From: Kitasatospora gansuensis
GTDB taxonomy: Bacteria > Actinomycetota > Actinomycetes > Streptomycetales > Streptomycetaceae
Assembly: GCF_014203705.1 (NCBI RefSeq)
Contig: NZ_JACHJR010000001.1
Span: 7,750,001-7,814,000 of the forward strand
Length of the DNA: 64,000 nt
Direction of reading: 5' to 3'
Program-made: the position numbers and the translations under genes
The notes under the pieces: generated by a model
The model's database searches: none
Seen by the model: only the letters and a program-made list of their open reading frames with translations
Told to the model about the DNA's origin: nothing
In this document: positions 17,732 through 26,739 of the stretch, piece by piece
Numbering within the stretch: position 1 is the stretch's first letter
How the letters are laid out: each line of letters begins with the position of its first letter

Positions 17732-19435
17732 GTGCGGTCAGCCGCGAACTGGTGGCGTTCGCCGGGCACGGTCGCGTTGGCGACCGCCCTGGTCTGTCTG
17801 GTGGTCGACGGTGCGTCACCGGCGGCGGCGGCCGGTGCCCGGGTGTCCGGTGCCGGATCGACCACCGCGTACAACCAGCTCGACTCCTGGATTTATGCGA
17901 TCCGGCCCGCCGGGGTGACGGTCGACTACGACCCGCAGGGCGCCACCTACGGGCGGGCGAACTTCCGGAGCGGTACGACGGACTTCGCCGTCTCGGAACT
18001 CCCGTACGGCATCGTCGACCAGGGCGTGACCGACCCGCCGCCGGCCCGGCCGTTCGCCTATCTGCCGGTCACCGCGGGGGCCGTGGCGTTCCCGTACAAC
18101 CTGGTGGTCAACGGGCGGCGGGTCACCGATCTGCGGCTGTCCAGTGCCGCGGTCGCGGGGATCTTCACCCGGTCCGTCACCCGGTGGAACGACCCCGTCA
18201 TCGTCGCCGACAACCCCGGCCTGGCCCTGCCCGACCTGCCGATCCGCCCGGCCGTCCGGTCCGACGGCAACGCCACCAGCTTCGAACTGACTCGCTGGCT
18301 CGCCGCCGAGCAGCCCGCCGCCTGGGACGCGCACTGCTCGGCCGTCCGTGGTGCCCCCTGCGGTGGCACGGCCTACTTCCCGGCCGCTCCGGGCACCGTG
18401 ACAGCACTCGGCTCCGCGTTGTCGGTCGCGGCCTTCGTCGCGAACCAGGCGAACAACGGCTCGATCGGGTACACGAACGCGAGTTATGCCGCGGAGGCCC
18501 GGGTGCCGACCGCCCGGGTGCTGAACGGTGCCGGCTACTACACGGCGCCCACCCCGGGCGCGGTGGCCGTCGGCCTGACCGCCGCGACCGTCACGCCCGG
18601 CGAGCCGGTCAACCTCTCCGGCGTCCGCACCGGCCCGGACCCGCGCGCCTACCCGTTGCCGGTGGTCAGCCACTTGATCGTGCCGACCTCCGAGGTCGGC
18701 AACTTCACCGCCGCCAAGGGCGAGTCGCTCGGCGTTCTCGCCAGGTACGGGCTGTGCCACCAGGGGGCGGCAGTTGCCTCGGGCGATGCGCCGCTGGCCC
18801 CCGGGCTGATCGCGGCCGGGCTCCAGGTCCTGCCGCGCATCCCCGGGGTTCCGGCCGCGGGCCCGGACCCGTCGGCCTGCGCCGCGCCGTCCGCCGCCGT
18901 CATCGGGAACACGCCGCCGCCGCTGCCGTGCGACCGGCTCGGCGCTCCGGCCTGCGCCACGGACGCTCCGTCAGGGGTGGTGCAGCGGATCACCGTGGAC
19001 CTGGCCCCCGGTGCCCTGGTGGTGTCCGTGGCCGGGCCGCCCCGGGTGGTCCTGCCGCAGGCGGCGCTCGACCCCGCCGGTGACTGGTTCCGCACCGGTG
19101 GCCCGATCACCCCGGTCACCGTCACCGACACCCGCCCCGGCAACCTCGCCTGGTCCCTCTCCGGTCAGGCGAGCGACTTCGCCGGCCCGACCGCCTCCGC
19201 CGTCATCGCAGCCCGCCACCTCGGCTGGGCCCCGGCTGTCCTCGACCGGGGCACCATCCGCTCCGTCACCCCGGGCCCGCCGGTCCCACCCGGCACCGGC
19301 CTCGACACCCCACGCACCCTCAGCACCGGTACCGGCCCGGGCACCACCCGGGCCGGCGCGGACCTCACCCTGGAGATCCCGACCAGCACCCCGCCGGGCA
19401 CGTACACGTCGGTGCTCACGCTCACGGCGATCTGA
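17732..19435 (+). CDS. Secreted PstS-like (phosphate-binding fold) protein
   Basis: Exported protein of about 567 aa with a signal peptide (basic RSAANWWRS start, hydrophobic core, cleavage after an SPAAAAG-like stretch). The mature N-terminus matches the type II periplasmic-binding fold of PstS: VSGAGSTTAYNQL, YDPQGATYGRANFRSGTTDFAVSE, AYLPVTAGAVAFPYNLVV, SSAAVAGIFTRSVTRWND, and RSDGNATSFELTRWL. The C-terminal 150 residues form a separate beta-rich domain not found in phosphate importers. No lipobox and no pst genes are nearby, so it may be an extracellular binding or cell-wall protein. Start is uncertain; GTG at 17732 gives the best signal peptide, ATG at 17642 lacks a ribosome binding site. 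Confidence 0.78.
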   Translation: MRSAANWWRSPGTVALATALVCLVVDGASPAAAAGARVSGAGSTTAYNQLDSWIYAIRPAGVTVDYDPQGATYGRANFRSGTTDFAVSELPYGIVDQGVTDPPPARPFAYLPVTAGAVAFPYNLVVNGRRVTDLRLSSAAVAGIFTRSVTRWNDPVIVADNPGLALPDLPIRPAVRSDGNATSFELTRWLAAEQPAAWDAHCSAVRGAPCGGTAYFPAAPGTVTALGSALSVAAFVANQANNGSIGYTNASYAAEARVPTARVLNGAGYYTAPTPGAVAVGLTAATVTPGEPVNLSGVRTGPDPRAYPLPVVSHLIVPTSEVGNFTAAKGESLGVLARYGLCHQGAAVASGDAPLAPGLIAAGLQVLPRIPGVPAAGPDPSACAAPSAAVIGNTPPPLPCDRLGAPACATDAPSGVVQRITVDLAPGALVVSVAGPPRVVLPQAALDPAGDWFRTGGPITPVTVTDTRPGNLAWSLSGQASDFAGPTASAVIAARHLGWAPAVLDRGTIRSVTPGPPVPPGTGLDTPRTLSTGTGPGTTRAGADLTLEIPTSTPPGTYTSVLTLTAI

Positions 19436-19436
19436 G

Positions 19437-19478
19437 CCTGACGGCCGGTCAGCCGGTCTCGACGCTCCGGCCGTCAGG
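19437..19478. terminator. Bidirectional stem-loop between convergent genes
   Basis: CCTGACGGCCGG (19437-19448) pairs with CCGGCCGTCAGG (19467-19478) across an 18-base loop, in the 63-base gap between the PstS-like gene and the convergent endoglycosidase gene. A perfect 12-bp stem placed this way is a good terminator for both. Confidence 0.75.
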
Positions 19479-19498
19479 ATCGGTGAGCTGGTGCCGGG

Positions 19499-21922
19499 TC
19501 AGGAGCCCCAGGCCTCGAACTCGTAGATGCGGGTGGCGGGGTCGGTGGTCTGGGTGGGCTTGGTGACCACCAGGCGGACGTAGCGGGCGGTCAGGCCGAC
19601 CGGGTGGTTGGTGACGGCGGCGGTGTTGCCGGTGACGGTGGTGGCGGTGGTCCAGGGGTCGGTGGTGGCGTTGCGGACCTGGACGGTGAAGTCGCGGGTG
19701 TTCCAGGACGCGCTCTCGCCGCCCGCCGCCGCGTGCTTGACGGTGAAGCGGGTGAGCGGCCGGACCGAGCCGAGGTCGACCTCCAGTGACGGACTCGCGG
19801 TCAGCGCGCACCACTTGTCGCTGTTGCCGCCCGAGACGCTGCCGTTGACGGCCTTGGCCGCGCCCTCGTTGGTGTTGCACTGGCTGGAGGCGGTGGCAGG
19901 CCGGTTCAGCGCGAGGTTGGACTCGGTGACGGTGGACCAGCCGACCGCCGTGCTGGTGGCGGTGGAGCGGCCGAGTTCGGTGGAGACGGCCTCGACGTCC
20001 AGCGTGGTGGCGGCCTCGGTGCCGACCCGGTCGAGCTGTTGGACGAAGTAGGCGTCGTTCGGGGTGGCGCCGAGGAAGGTCCGGGTGCCGTCGGCGTTCC
20101 GGCGGTAGACCTCGTAGTGGTGGACCGAGCCGGCGGCGGAGGCCGTCCAGGCCAGCCGCAGGGACTTGCGGGTCGCGGAGACGTCGGTGCTGCCCAGTAC
20201 GGTCAGTGCGGTGGGTGCGGCGGCGGTGTCCACCAGGCCGTCGTAGACCCGGAGTTGACCGATCTTCAGATCGAAGGAGGGCATGCTGCCGACGGTCTGC
20301 AGGCCGATCTGGGCGATCGTCTTTCCCGCGTAGGCGGACAGGTCCAGCGTCCGGGTCTCCCAGCCGGAGCCGGTGGTCGAGCCCAGGTCGAGGGTGGTGA
20401 AGCTGGTCGGGGCGTCGGTGAAGGCCACCGCCGCCCGGAGGTTGGTGGCGCGTGCCGTCGGGGTCTTGAGGGTCACCGACAGTTTGGTGTCGGCGGCCAC
20501 CGGCAGCTGGGTCTGGTAGAGCCGGACGGTGTTGGTGGCGTCCAGGGTGCCGGTCAGCCGGAGCGAGGAGCCGCCCTCGTAGGCGTCGGTGAAGTCGATG
20601 GAGGGCGTGAGCCTGCTGCCCGTCGAGCTGACCGACCAGTGGTAGGTGGGCGGCACGTCCTGCAGCGAGAGGTTGTTCCAGCCGGTCGAACCGACCCGTA
20701 CGCCACCGGAGTTGTAGAAGTCGCCCTGGCCGGTGCCGAAGGAGGTGACGAACGGTTTGGCGGTGATCGGGGAGGACTCGGCGACGTAGTTGGCCAGGCC
20801 CTTCCAGGACGAGGAGGTGGTGGTGTTGGCCGGGTCGGCGTTGGCGCCGACCCAGTACCGGGAGTCCTTGGCGTAGAAGTCGGCGCGGTCGGTGGCGGAC
20901 TTCCAGGTCCACTCGGGCCGGTAGAGGCCGAGCGAGGTGGTGTGCGGCTGGCCGGCCGGGAAGAGGGCGCCCCAGGAGACCGAGGTGTTGTAGCCGTTGG
21001 CCTCGGTGTCGATGCCGGAGTACAGCTCGTACTCGCTGCGGCCCAGTGAACGGGCCAGGGTCCGGGAGGAGTTCAGGCCGGAGCTGCTCCAGCCGAAGTT
21101 GACGAACATCGAGTCGGAGGTCCGCTTGGCCGACTCCTGCAGGAAGGCGTCGTTGGCCGAGGTCAGCGCGTTCTGCCAACTCACCGATCCCGACTCGGTC
21201 ATGGCGTCGTACCACATGAACTCGACCGGGCCGAGCGAGCGGGCGTAGCGCATCTCGTTGCGCAGCTCGGTGGCCAGCGCCGCGTCGCCACCGTCCGTCT
21301 CCTGGTTGATGAACCAGCCGTCGAAGCCGTAGTACTGGGCGGCCTGGGCGAGTTTGTCGGCGACCGGGTAGGTCGTGCCGGACTTCTGGGTGAAGTCGCG
21401 GACCCACTGGAGCTGGCCGCCGTACGCGGTGGGCGGGAAGAACACCGTCCCGTAGACCTTCACGCCGTTGCGGTGGGCGGCGTCGATCACGGTCGGGTTG
21501 GGGGCGAGGATCAGGCCCTCGCCGGCCGAACCGCCCCAGAACACCAGCTTGTCGACGTACTGCCAGTACCCGAAGGCGTAGTAGTTCGGGTCGGCCGAGC
21601 CCTGCGATGGGTTGTTGGAGGTCGGGCCGAAGGAGACCAGGGAGGCGATCTTCCCCTCCCCGGCGCGGGCGTTGGTGTTGGCCTTGAGGGCTGGGTCGGA
21701 GACCCGGGGCCGGAGCGGGACCCGGGAGCGGTTGAACCGGGCGTCCGGGTCGGTGGCCGGGTCCCAGTTCAGGATGCTGCTCGGGTACCAGTAGGAGGCG
21801 AACGGCTGGGTGCCGGCGGCCGCGGTGACCGCGGTCCCTTCGGTGGCGTGCGAGGTGGGGGCGATGCCGAGGACGGCCGCGGTGAGCGCCGTGGTCAGCA
21901 GGAGGGGGACGTGTCGTCTCAT
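19499..21922 (-). CDS. Secreted GH85 endo-beta-N-acetylglucosaminidase
   Basis: Extracellular endoglycosidase of 807 aa that cuts the GlcNAc-beta-1,4-GlcNAc core of N-glycans, releasing the oligosaccharide from glycoprotein. The signal peptide is residues 1 to about 26. The GH85 domain shows SYWYPSSILNWDP, KVYGTVFFPP and the catalytic FINQE, with the stabilising Asn206 and general acid Glu208 two apart, as in Endo A and Endo D. A carbohydrate-binding sandwich (about 425-560), a fibronectin-like part and a C-terminal F5/8 (CBM32-like) domain follow. GGAG six bases before the ATG fixes the start. The upstream operator shared with the ABC operon puts it in the same pathway. Confidence 0.93.
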   Translation of the reverse strand: MRRHVPLLLTTALTAAVLGIAPTSHATEGTAVTAAAGTQPFASYWYPSSILNWDPATDPDARFNRSRVPLRPRVSDPALKANTNARAGEGKIASLVSFGPTSNNPSQGSADPNYYAFGYWQYVDKLVFWGGSAGEGLILAPNPTVIDAAHRNGVKVYGTVFFPPTAYGGQLQWVRDFTQKSGTTYPVADKLAQAAQYYGFDGWFINQETDGGDAALATELRNEMRYARSLGPVEFMWYDAMTESGSVSWQNALTSANDAFLQESAKRTSDSMFVNFGWSSSGLNSSRTLARSLGRSEYELYSGIDTEANGYNTSVSWGALFPAGQPHTTSLGLYRPEWTWKSATDRADFYAKDSRYWVGANADPANTTTSSSWKGLANYVAESSPITAKPFVTSFGTGQGDFYNSGGVRVGSTGWNNLSLQDVPPTYHWSVSSTGSRLTPSIDFTDAYEGGSSLRLTGTLDATNTVRLYQTQLPVAADTKLSVTLKTPTARATNLRAAVAFTDAPTSFTTLDLGSTTGSGWETRTLDLSAYAGKTIAQIGLQTVGSMPSFDLKIGQLRVYDGLVDTAAAPTALTVLGSTDVSATRKSLRLAWTASAAGSVHHYEVYRRNADGTRTFLGATPNDAYFVQQLDRVGTEAATTLDVEAVSTELGRSTATSTAVGWSTVTESNLALNRPATASSQCNTNEGAAKAVNGSVSGGNSDKWCALTASPSLEVDLGSVRPLTRFTVKHAAAGGESASWNTRDFTVQVRNATTDPWTTATTVTGNTAAVTNHPVGLTARYVRLVVTKPTQTTDPATRIYEFEAWGS

Positions 21923-21986
21923 CCGATGCTCCGGTCCAAGCGAAGTGGGTGGAGTTGCGCTCGGGGCTGGCATGCCGCCCCGGAGG

Positions 21987-22000
21987 CTAAATTGCTTTAG
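21987..22000. promoter_or_regulatory. Candidate LacI-family operator 2 (endoglycosidase promoter)
   Basis: CTAAATTGCTTTAG, a 14-base imperfect palindrome related to the sites at 8883 and 22129. On the minus strand a TTGACG (complement of 22008-22013) lies about 16 bases before a TTTAGC that falls inside the site. The layout is the same as at the GH38 promoter, with the operator overlapping the -10. Confidence 0.65.
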
Positions 22001-22090
22001 CTGACGCCGTCAAGAGGGCGGGTACCCCTCGGGCGGATTGAGTGCCTTGTGAGTCAGCAGAGTTGGGCTGGCACGCCGCTGCGCGCACCC

Positions 22091-22119
22091 TTGACGGCGG
22101 ATCGGATCGGGGGCATAGT
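22091..22119 (+). promoter_or_regulatory. Predicted promoter of the glycan ABC importer operon
   Basis: TTGACG (22091-22096), a 17-base spacer, then CATAGT (22114-22119). The candidate operator at 22129-22142 sits at about the transcription start, a normal repression position. It faces away from the endoglycosidase promoter. Confidence 0.65.
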
Positions 22120-22128
22120 CCCCGATCA

Positions 22129-22142
22129 CTAGAGCGGTTTAG
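22129..22142. promoter_or_regulatory. Candidate LacI-family operator 3 (ABC importer operon)
   Basis: CTAGAGCGGTTTAG differs from operator 1 at 8883-8896 by a single base over 14, although the two lie 13 kb apart. This is the strongest sequence link between the two halves of the glycan locus. Confidence 0.72.
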
Positions 22143-22183
22143 TCAGGCCCACCCTCGTCTGAACACACCAGGAGACCCCTCTG

Positions 22184-23467
22184 ATGCGAAGAAGCCACCG
22201 GGTACGGTTGACCGTCACCGCGCTCGCCCTGTCGACCCTGGCGGGCTGCGGCCTCGGCGACAACTCCGGTACCGCCACCGACAGCGCGGCTGTCACGGGC
22301 GAGGTGAAGGGCAAGGTCTCGATCCAGACCTGGGCCCTGAAGCCGAAGTTCACCACCTACATGGACGGCGTGATCGCCGCCTTCGAGAAGAAGTACCCGG
22401 GCACCGAGGTCGAATGGCTCGACCAGCCCGGCGACGGCTACTCCGACAAGGTGCTCAGCCAGGCGGCCGGCGGCTCGCTGCCCGACGTGGTCAACCTCCC
22501 GCCGGACTTCGCACTGCCGCTGGCCAAGCAGAACATGCTGCTGGACGTGGCCGGGGCGGACCCGAAGCTGACCGAGGACTACGTCAAGGGCGGCATCGAC
22601 GCCTACCGCTTCGCCGGACGCACCGGGGCGTACGGCTACCCCTGGTACCTCAACACCGATGTGAACTACTGGAACTCGGAGCTGCTCACCAAATACGGCC
22701 TGGACCCGAAGAAGGTGCCGGCCGGCCTGGACGAGCTGATCGCGCAGGCCAGGACGGTCAAGGAGAAGTCGGGCGGCGCGGCCTACCTGATGAGCCGTAA
22801 GCCCGGCCTCGGCGACCTGGCCAACGCGGGCGTGAAGATCATGGCCGAGGACGGGAAGAGCTTCACCTACAACACCCCCGAGGCCGCCGCCCTGCTCGAC
22901 AAGTACGTGGCCGCCTTCAAGGAGGGCCTGCTCCCCAAGGACGTGCTGACCGAGACCTACGCCGGGAACGCCAAGCTGTTCAACGCCGGTACGGTCGCCT
23001 GGACCACGGGCGGCGGCAACTACATCACCAGCCTCGCCACCGACAACCCGACCCTCGCCCCGAAGGTGGTCCCGTCCGCCGCGATGGGCACGCCGCCGCT
23101 CTACGTCCAGGGCCTCTCGGTCGCGAAGGGCAGCAAGAACCCGGCCACCGCCGTCGCGCTGGCCCGCTGGGTGACCAACGCCGAGAACCAGGCCGCCTTC
23201 GCCCACCTGACCAGCATCTTCCCCTCCACCAAGGCCTCGGCCGGGGACGCCTTCTTCAGCAAGAGCGACGGCAGCAACGCCGGGGACGCCAAGGTGATCG
23301 CCTTCAACTCGCTGGCCAAGGCGCAGATGCTGCAGCCGGTGCAGGTCAACGACGCGATGAGCACGATCGTCAACCAGCAGATCGCCCTCGCGATCAGCGG
23401 TCAGTCCGGCTCCAAGCAGGCGCTGGACACGGCGGTCGAGCGCTGCAACCAGCTGCTCAAGGACTGA
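22184..23467 (+). CDS. Sugar ABC transporter substrate-binding lipoprotein
   Basis: Extracellular lipid-anchored binding protein of 427 aa (family 1 sugar-binding). The signal peptide ends in the lipobox LAGC with the lipidated Cys22. The mature part has the family's pattern (EKKYPGTEVEWLDQPGDGYSDKV, AGGSLPDVVNLPPDFALPLA, NTDVNYWNSELL, and a C-terminal WVTNAENQAAFAHLTSIFPS). It should deliver the imported glycan to the two permeases downstream. A high-mannose oligosaccharide released by the GH85 enzyme is the likely ligand (inference from the operon). Confidence 0.93.
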   Translation: MRRSHRVRLTVTALALSTLAGCGLGDNSGTATDSAAVTGEVKGKVSIQTWALKPKFTTYMDGVIAAFEKKYPGTEVEWLDQPGDGYSDKVLSQAAGGSLPDVVNLPPDFALPLAKQNMLLDVAGADPKLTEDYVKGGIDAYRFAGRTGAYGYPWYLNTDVNYWNSELLTKYGLDPKKVPAGLDELIAQARTVKEKSGGAAYLMSRKPGLGDLANAGVKIMAEDGKSFTYNTPEAAALLDKYVAAFKEGLLPKDVLTETYAGNAKLFNAGTVAWTTGGGNYITSLATDNPTLAPKVVPSAAMGTPPLYVQGLSVAKGSKNPATAVALARWVTNAENQAAFAHLTSIFPSTKASAGDAFFSKSDGSNAGDAKVIAFNSLAKAQMLQPVQVNDAMSTIVNQQIALAISGQSGSKQALDTAVERCNQLLKD

Positions 23468-23689
23468 GACCGACCGGCAATTGGTGGGCGGCGTCGCGAC
23501 GCCGGGGCACGCGCCCTCCTTGCCCGGTATCGGGCAGGAGGGGCCCTTCGCCGGCTTCTCGTCGGTCGCCGATGCTCCGCATGGACTTCCTCCTCGGCGC
23601 CGCCGAGGCACGCACCCCAACGCCGCTTCTTCACCCGCCCCCCAAGTGCCGGTCGGTCTGAGACCCGCCGGCAACCGGAAAGGTGCACG
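23468..23689 (+). repeat. Structured 222-base spacer between binding protein and permease genes, possible inserted repeat
   Basis: No gene is seen here. The stretch holds a perfect 14-base palindrome (GGCGTCGCGACGCC, 23490-23503), a strong hairpin (23514-23542, two 6-bp helices with one bulged base and a GTAT loop) and a third inverted repeat (about 23592-23608, CCTCGGC/GCCGAGG arms). Related sequences flank it: CTGAGACCGACCGGCAATTGG at the left edge and CTGAGACCCGCCGGCAACCGG at the right. It may lower expression of the permeases relative to the binding protein. The flanking repeats also suggest a small mobile or duplicated repeat inserted here. Confidence 0.6.
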
Positions 23690-24562
23690 ATGACCCACCG
23701 CCGCTGGTTCACCCCGTGGCTGCTGGCCGCCCCGGCCGTGGTCTGGCTGGCCGTCTTCAACCTGTGGCCCGCGCTCAACACGGTGGTGCTGTCGTTCACC
23801 AACGCCAAGCCGCTCGGCGGCGGCCGCTTCACCGGCCTGGCCAACTACGAACGCGCGTTCAGTGACGAGCAGTTGGCCGACGCGCTGCTGAACAGCATCG
23901 TCTACCTGCTGATCTGCCTGCCGCTGCTCACCCTGCTCCCGCTGCTGCTGGCCCTGCTGGTGGAGAAGCGGCTGCCCGGCATCACCTTCTTCCGGACCGC
24001 CTTCTACACCCCGGTGATCGCCTCGGCCGTGGTGGTCGCGCTGATCTGGGGCTGGGTGCTGGACGACCGGGGCCTGGTGAACGGCGTGCTTGGCCAACTC
24101 GGCCTGGCCGAGCAGCCGGTGTCCTTCCTTACCGACCGCTGGCTGCTGCTGTTCAGCGCGATCGGACTGACGGTCTGGAAGGGCCTCGGGTACTACATGG
24201 TGATCTACCTGTCGGCGCTCGGGAACGTCGGCCGCGAGCTGCACGAGGCGGCCGCGGCCGACGGGGCGTCAGCTCTGCGCCGGTTCTGGCACGTCACCCT
24301 GCCCGGGGTGCGGCCCACCATGCTGCTGATCTCGGTGCTGATCTCGGTCTCCGCCCTGCGGGTGTTCTCCGAGCTGTACGTGCTCTCGCACGGCACCGGC
24401 GGACCGGGCGGGCGCGACATGTCGGTGGTGATGCTGATCCAGATGTACAGCCGGGGCTTCACCGGGCACATCGGCTACGCCTCGGCGCTCAGCCTGCTGC
24501 TCTTCCTGATCACCATCGGCCCGATGCTGCTGCTGGCACGGCTGAACCGAAAGGCGGGATGA
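23690..24562 (+). CDS. Sugar ABC transporter permease 1 (MalF-like)
   Basis: Inner-membrane permease of 290 aa with six predicted membrane segments and the EAA loop (ELHEAAAADGASALRRFWHVTLPG) that docks the ATPase. The N-terminus (WFTPWLLAAPAVVWLAVFNLWPALNTV) is typical of MalF/UgpA-type sugar importers. It pairs with the next gene, which it overlaps by four bases (ATGA). No ATP-binding gene is in the window; streptomycetes commonly share one MsiK-type ATPase among such importers. Confidence 0.95.
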   Translation: MTHRRWFTPWLLAAPAVVWLAVFNLWPALNTVVLSFTNAKPLGGGRFTGLANYERAFSDEQLADALLNSIVYLLICLPLLTLLPLLLALLVEKRLPGITFFRTAFYTPVIASAVVVALIWGWVLDDRGLVNGVLGQLGLAEQPVSFLTDRWLLLFSAIGLTVWKGLGYYMVIYLSALGNVGRELHEAAAADGASALRRFWHVTLPGVRPTMLLISVLISVSALRVFSELYVLSHGTGGPGGRDMSVVMLIQMYSRGFTGHIGYASALSLLLFLITIGPMLLLARLNRKAG

Positions 24563-25410
24563 GCATGGCCCGGGCGAGTTTCAACACTCCGTCAGCCGCC
24601 GAGCGGACGGTGCGTTACCTGCTGCTGGCGCTGGTGCTGCTGATCACCATCGGCCCGTTCCTGTGGCAGCTGTCCACCTCGCTCAAGGGCCCGGGGGAGG
24701 ACGTCTGGTCCCGCACCCCGGGCTTCTGGCCGCAGGAGCCGACCCTCGCCAACTACGGCAAGGTGGCCGACACCATCCCGGTCTGGACGTACGCCGCCAA
24801 CTCGCTGGTGGTGGCCGCGATCGCGGTGATCGGCAACGCGGTGGGCGCCACCCTGGCCGGGTTCGCGCTGGCCCGGCTGCGGTTCCGGGGCGCCCGGCTG
24901 GTGCTCGGCCTGTTCCTGGCCACCCTGGTGCTGCCCGGCGAGGTGACCATCGTCTCTCAGTACGTGACGGTGCGCAGCCTCGGCCTGACCGACACGCTGG
25001 CCGGGGTGGCGCTGCCCGGGGCGGTCGCGATGCTGAACGTGCTGCTGATGCGCACCGCCTTCCAGGCCGTCCCGCCCGATCTGGACGCGGCGGCCTTGGT
25101 GGACGGCGCCAACGTCTGGCAGCGCCTGGTGCACGTCGGCCTGCCGAACGTCCGGGGGATGCTCAGCGTGGTGGTCATCTTCACTTTCATCGGCGCCTGG
25201 GACGATTTCCTCTGGCCGCTGATCGTGCTGAACGACCCGGACAAGTACACCCTGACCGTCGGACTGCAGTACCTGAACGGCACGTTCAGCGCCAACCCCC
25301 GGCTGATCGCGGCCGGCACGATGATCGCCTTCCTGCCGGTCGTCGTGGTCTTCGCCACCCTCCAGCGCTTCTTCTTCAAGGGCGTCGAGGAAGGCGCGGT
25401 CAAAGGCTGA
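24559..25410 (+). CDS. Sugar ABC transporter permease 2 (MalG-like)
   Basis: Inner-membrane permease of 283 aa, second half of the importer channel. It has six membrane segments, FLWQLSTSLKGPGEDVW near the start as in MalG-type proteins, and the EAA-type loop PDLDAAALVDGANVWQRLVHVGLP. It is translationally coupled to permease 1. Two ATGs six bases apart (24559 and 24565) share the AAGGCGGG ribosome binding site. Confidence 0.95.
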   Translation: MSMARASFNTPSAAERTVRYLLLALVLLITIGPFLWQLSTSLKGPGEDVWSRTPGFWPQEPTLANYGKVADTIPVWTYAANSLVVAAIAVIGNAVGATLAGFALARLRFRGARLVLGLFLATLVLPGEVTIVSQYVTVRSLGLTDTLAGVALPGAVAMLNVLLMRTAFQAVPPDLDAAALVDGANVWQRLVHVGLPNVRGMLSVVVIFTFIGAWDDFLWPLIVLNDPDKYTLTVGLQYLNGTFSANPRLIAAGTMIAFLPVVVVFATLQRFFFKGVEEGAVKG

Positions 25411-25446
25411 CCGCGCGTACTCCGCAGAAGGAGGGCCGTTCCCGGT

Positions 25447-26700
25447 ATGACCACCAGCACTCCCCGTTTCGGCGTCAACTACACGCCGAGCCAAGGCTGG
25501 TTCCACCACTGGCTGGACTTCGACCCGGACCAGATCCGGGCCGACCTGGACTCGATCGCCGCGCTCGGCCTCGACCACCTCCGGGTCTTCCCGCTCTGGC
25601 CGCTGTTCCAGCCGAACCGGACGCTGATCCGGCCCCGGGCGGTCGAGCAGCTGGTGCAACTGGTCGACCTCGCGGGCGAACGCGGGCTCGACGTCGCGGT
25701 GGACGGGCTGCAGGGCCACCTGTCCAGCTTCGACTTCCTGCCCGCCTGGACCGCGACCTGGCACCGGCGGAACATCTTTACCGACCCCGAGGTGCTGGAC
25801 GGTCAGACCCGCTACCTGCACACCCTGGCCTCGGCGTTGGCGGAGCGGCCCAACTTCCTCGGGATGACCGTCGGCAACGAGATCAACCAGTTCTCCGGCG
25901 ACCCGCACCCCGACCCGGACCGGATCACCCCCGAGCAGGCGGATGCCTGGCTGCGCCGGATGATCGACGCCTGCGAGCGGGGCGCGCCGGGACGGCTGCA
26001 CCTGCACGCCGAGTACGACGCGTGCTGGTACCAGGACGACCACCCCTTCACCCCCGCGCAGGCCGCCAGGATCGGCGCGGCGACGGCGGTGCACTCCTGG
26101 GTGTTCAACGGCACCGCCCAGCGCCACGGCGCCGGTTCGGTCGCGGTCGGGCAGCACGCGGCCTACCTGATCGAGCTCTCCAAAGCCTGGGCCCAAGACC
26201 CGGCCCGGCCGGTCTGGCTCCAGGAGGTCGGCGCCCCGGAACCGCACATCCCACCGGACGGGGCGGCCGACTTCGTCCGGACCACGGTGGCCGGCGCCCT
26301 CGACTGCCCGGAGCTGTGGGGCATCACCTGGTGGTGCTCGCACGACGTGTCCCGATCGCTCGCCGACTTCCCCGAACTGGAGTACAGCCTCGGGCTGTTG
26401 ACCAACGACCGACGGGTCAAACCGGCCGGCCGGGCGATCGCGCGCGCGGTCGAGGAGGTCCGTACGGGCTGGCGGTCCCCGGCGCCGCGCAGCACCGCCC
26501 TGGTGCTGGACCTGCCGGAGGCGGCGGCCAAGCGTTCGACCTGCGCCCCCGGCGGCGCGTTCTTCGAGGCGTTCATGCGGCTGACCGCGGCGGGCGCCAG
26601 ACCGGCCGTGGTGCTGGCCGGGCAGGCCACCGACCCCGCGCACCTCGCGGCGCGCGGCATCACCGCGCTGGTCGCGGTCGAGGATGTCGAGCAGAGCTGA
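25447..26700 (+). CDS. GH5-family glycosidase, probable beta-mannosidase for the N-glycan core
   Basis: Predicted retaining (beta/alpha)8-barrel hydrolase, 417 aa, no signal peptide, so cytoplasmic. The acid/base is Glu145 in VGNEIN and the nucleophile Glu260 in PVWLQEVGAP, the usual clan-A arrangement. Length, start (FGVNYTPSQGWFHHWLDFD) and context resemble the GH5_18 group, whose Bifidobacterium member removes mannose from Man-beta-1,4-GlcNAc. That subfamily call is from memory, not a search. It begins 36 bases after permease 2 and precedes a GH38 alpha-mannosidase. The order suggests trimming of alpha-mannose, then cleavage of the core beta-mannose. Confidence 0.85.
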   Translation: MTTSTPRFGVNYTPSQGWFHHWLDFDPDQIRADLDSIAALGLDHLRVFPLWPLFQPNRTLIRPRAVEQLVQLVDLAGERGLDVAVDGLQGHLSSFDFLPAWTATWHRRNIFTDPEVLDGQTRYLHTLASALAERPNFLGMTVGNEINQFSGDPHPDPDRITPEQADAWLRRMIDACERGAPGRLHLHAEYDACWYQDDHPFTPAQAARIGAATAVHSWVFNGTAQRHGAGSVAVGQHAAYLIELSKAWAQDPARPVWLQEVGAPEPHIPPDGAADFVRTTVAGALDCPELWGITWWCSHDVSRSLADFPELEYSLGLLTNDRRVKPAGRAIARAVEEVRTGWRSPAPRSTALVLDLPEAAAKRSTCAPGGAFFEAFMRLTAAGARPAVVLAGQATDPAHLAARGITALVAVEDVEQS

Positions 26701-26739
26701 AGTTCCCTCCGTCACCGAGTAGTTCATGGAGTGTCTGTC

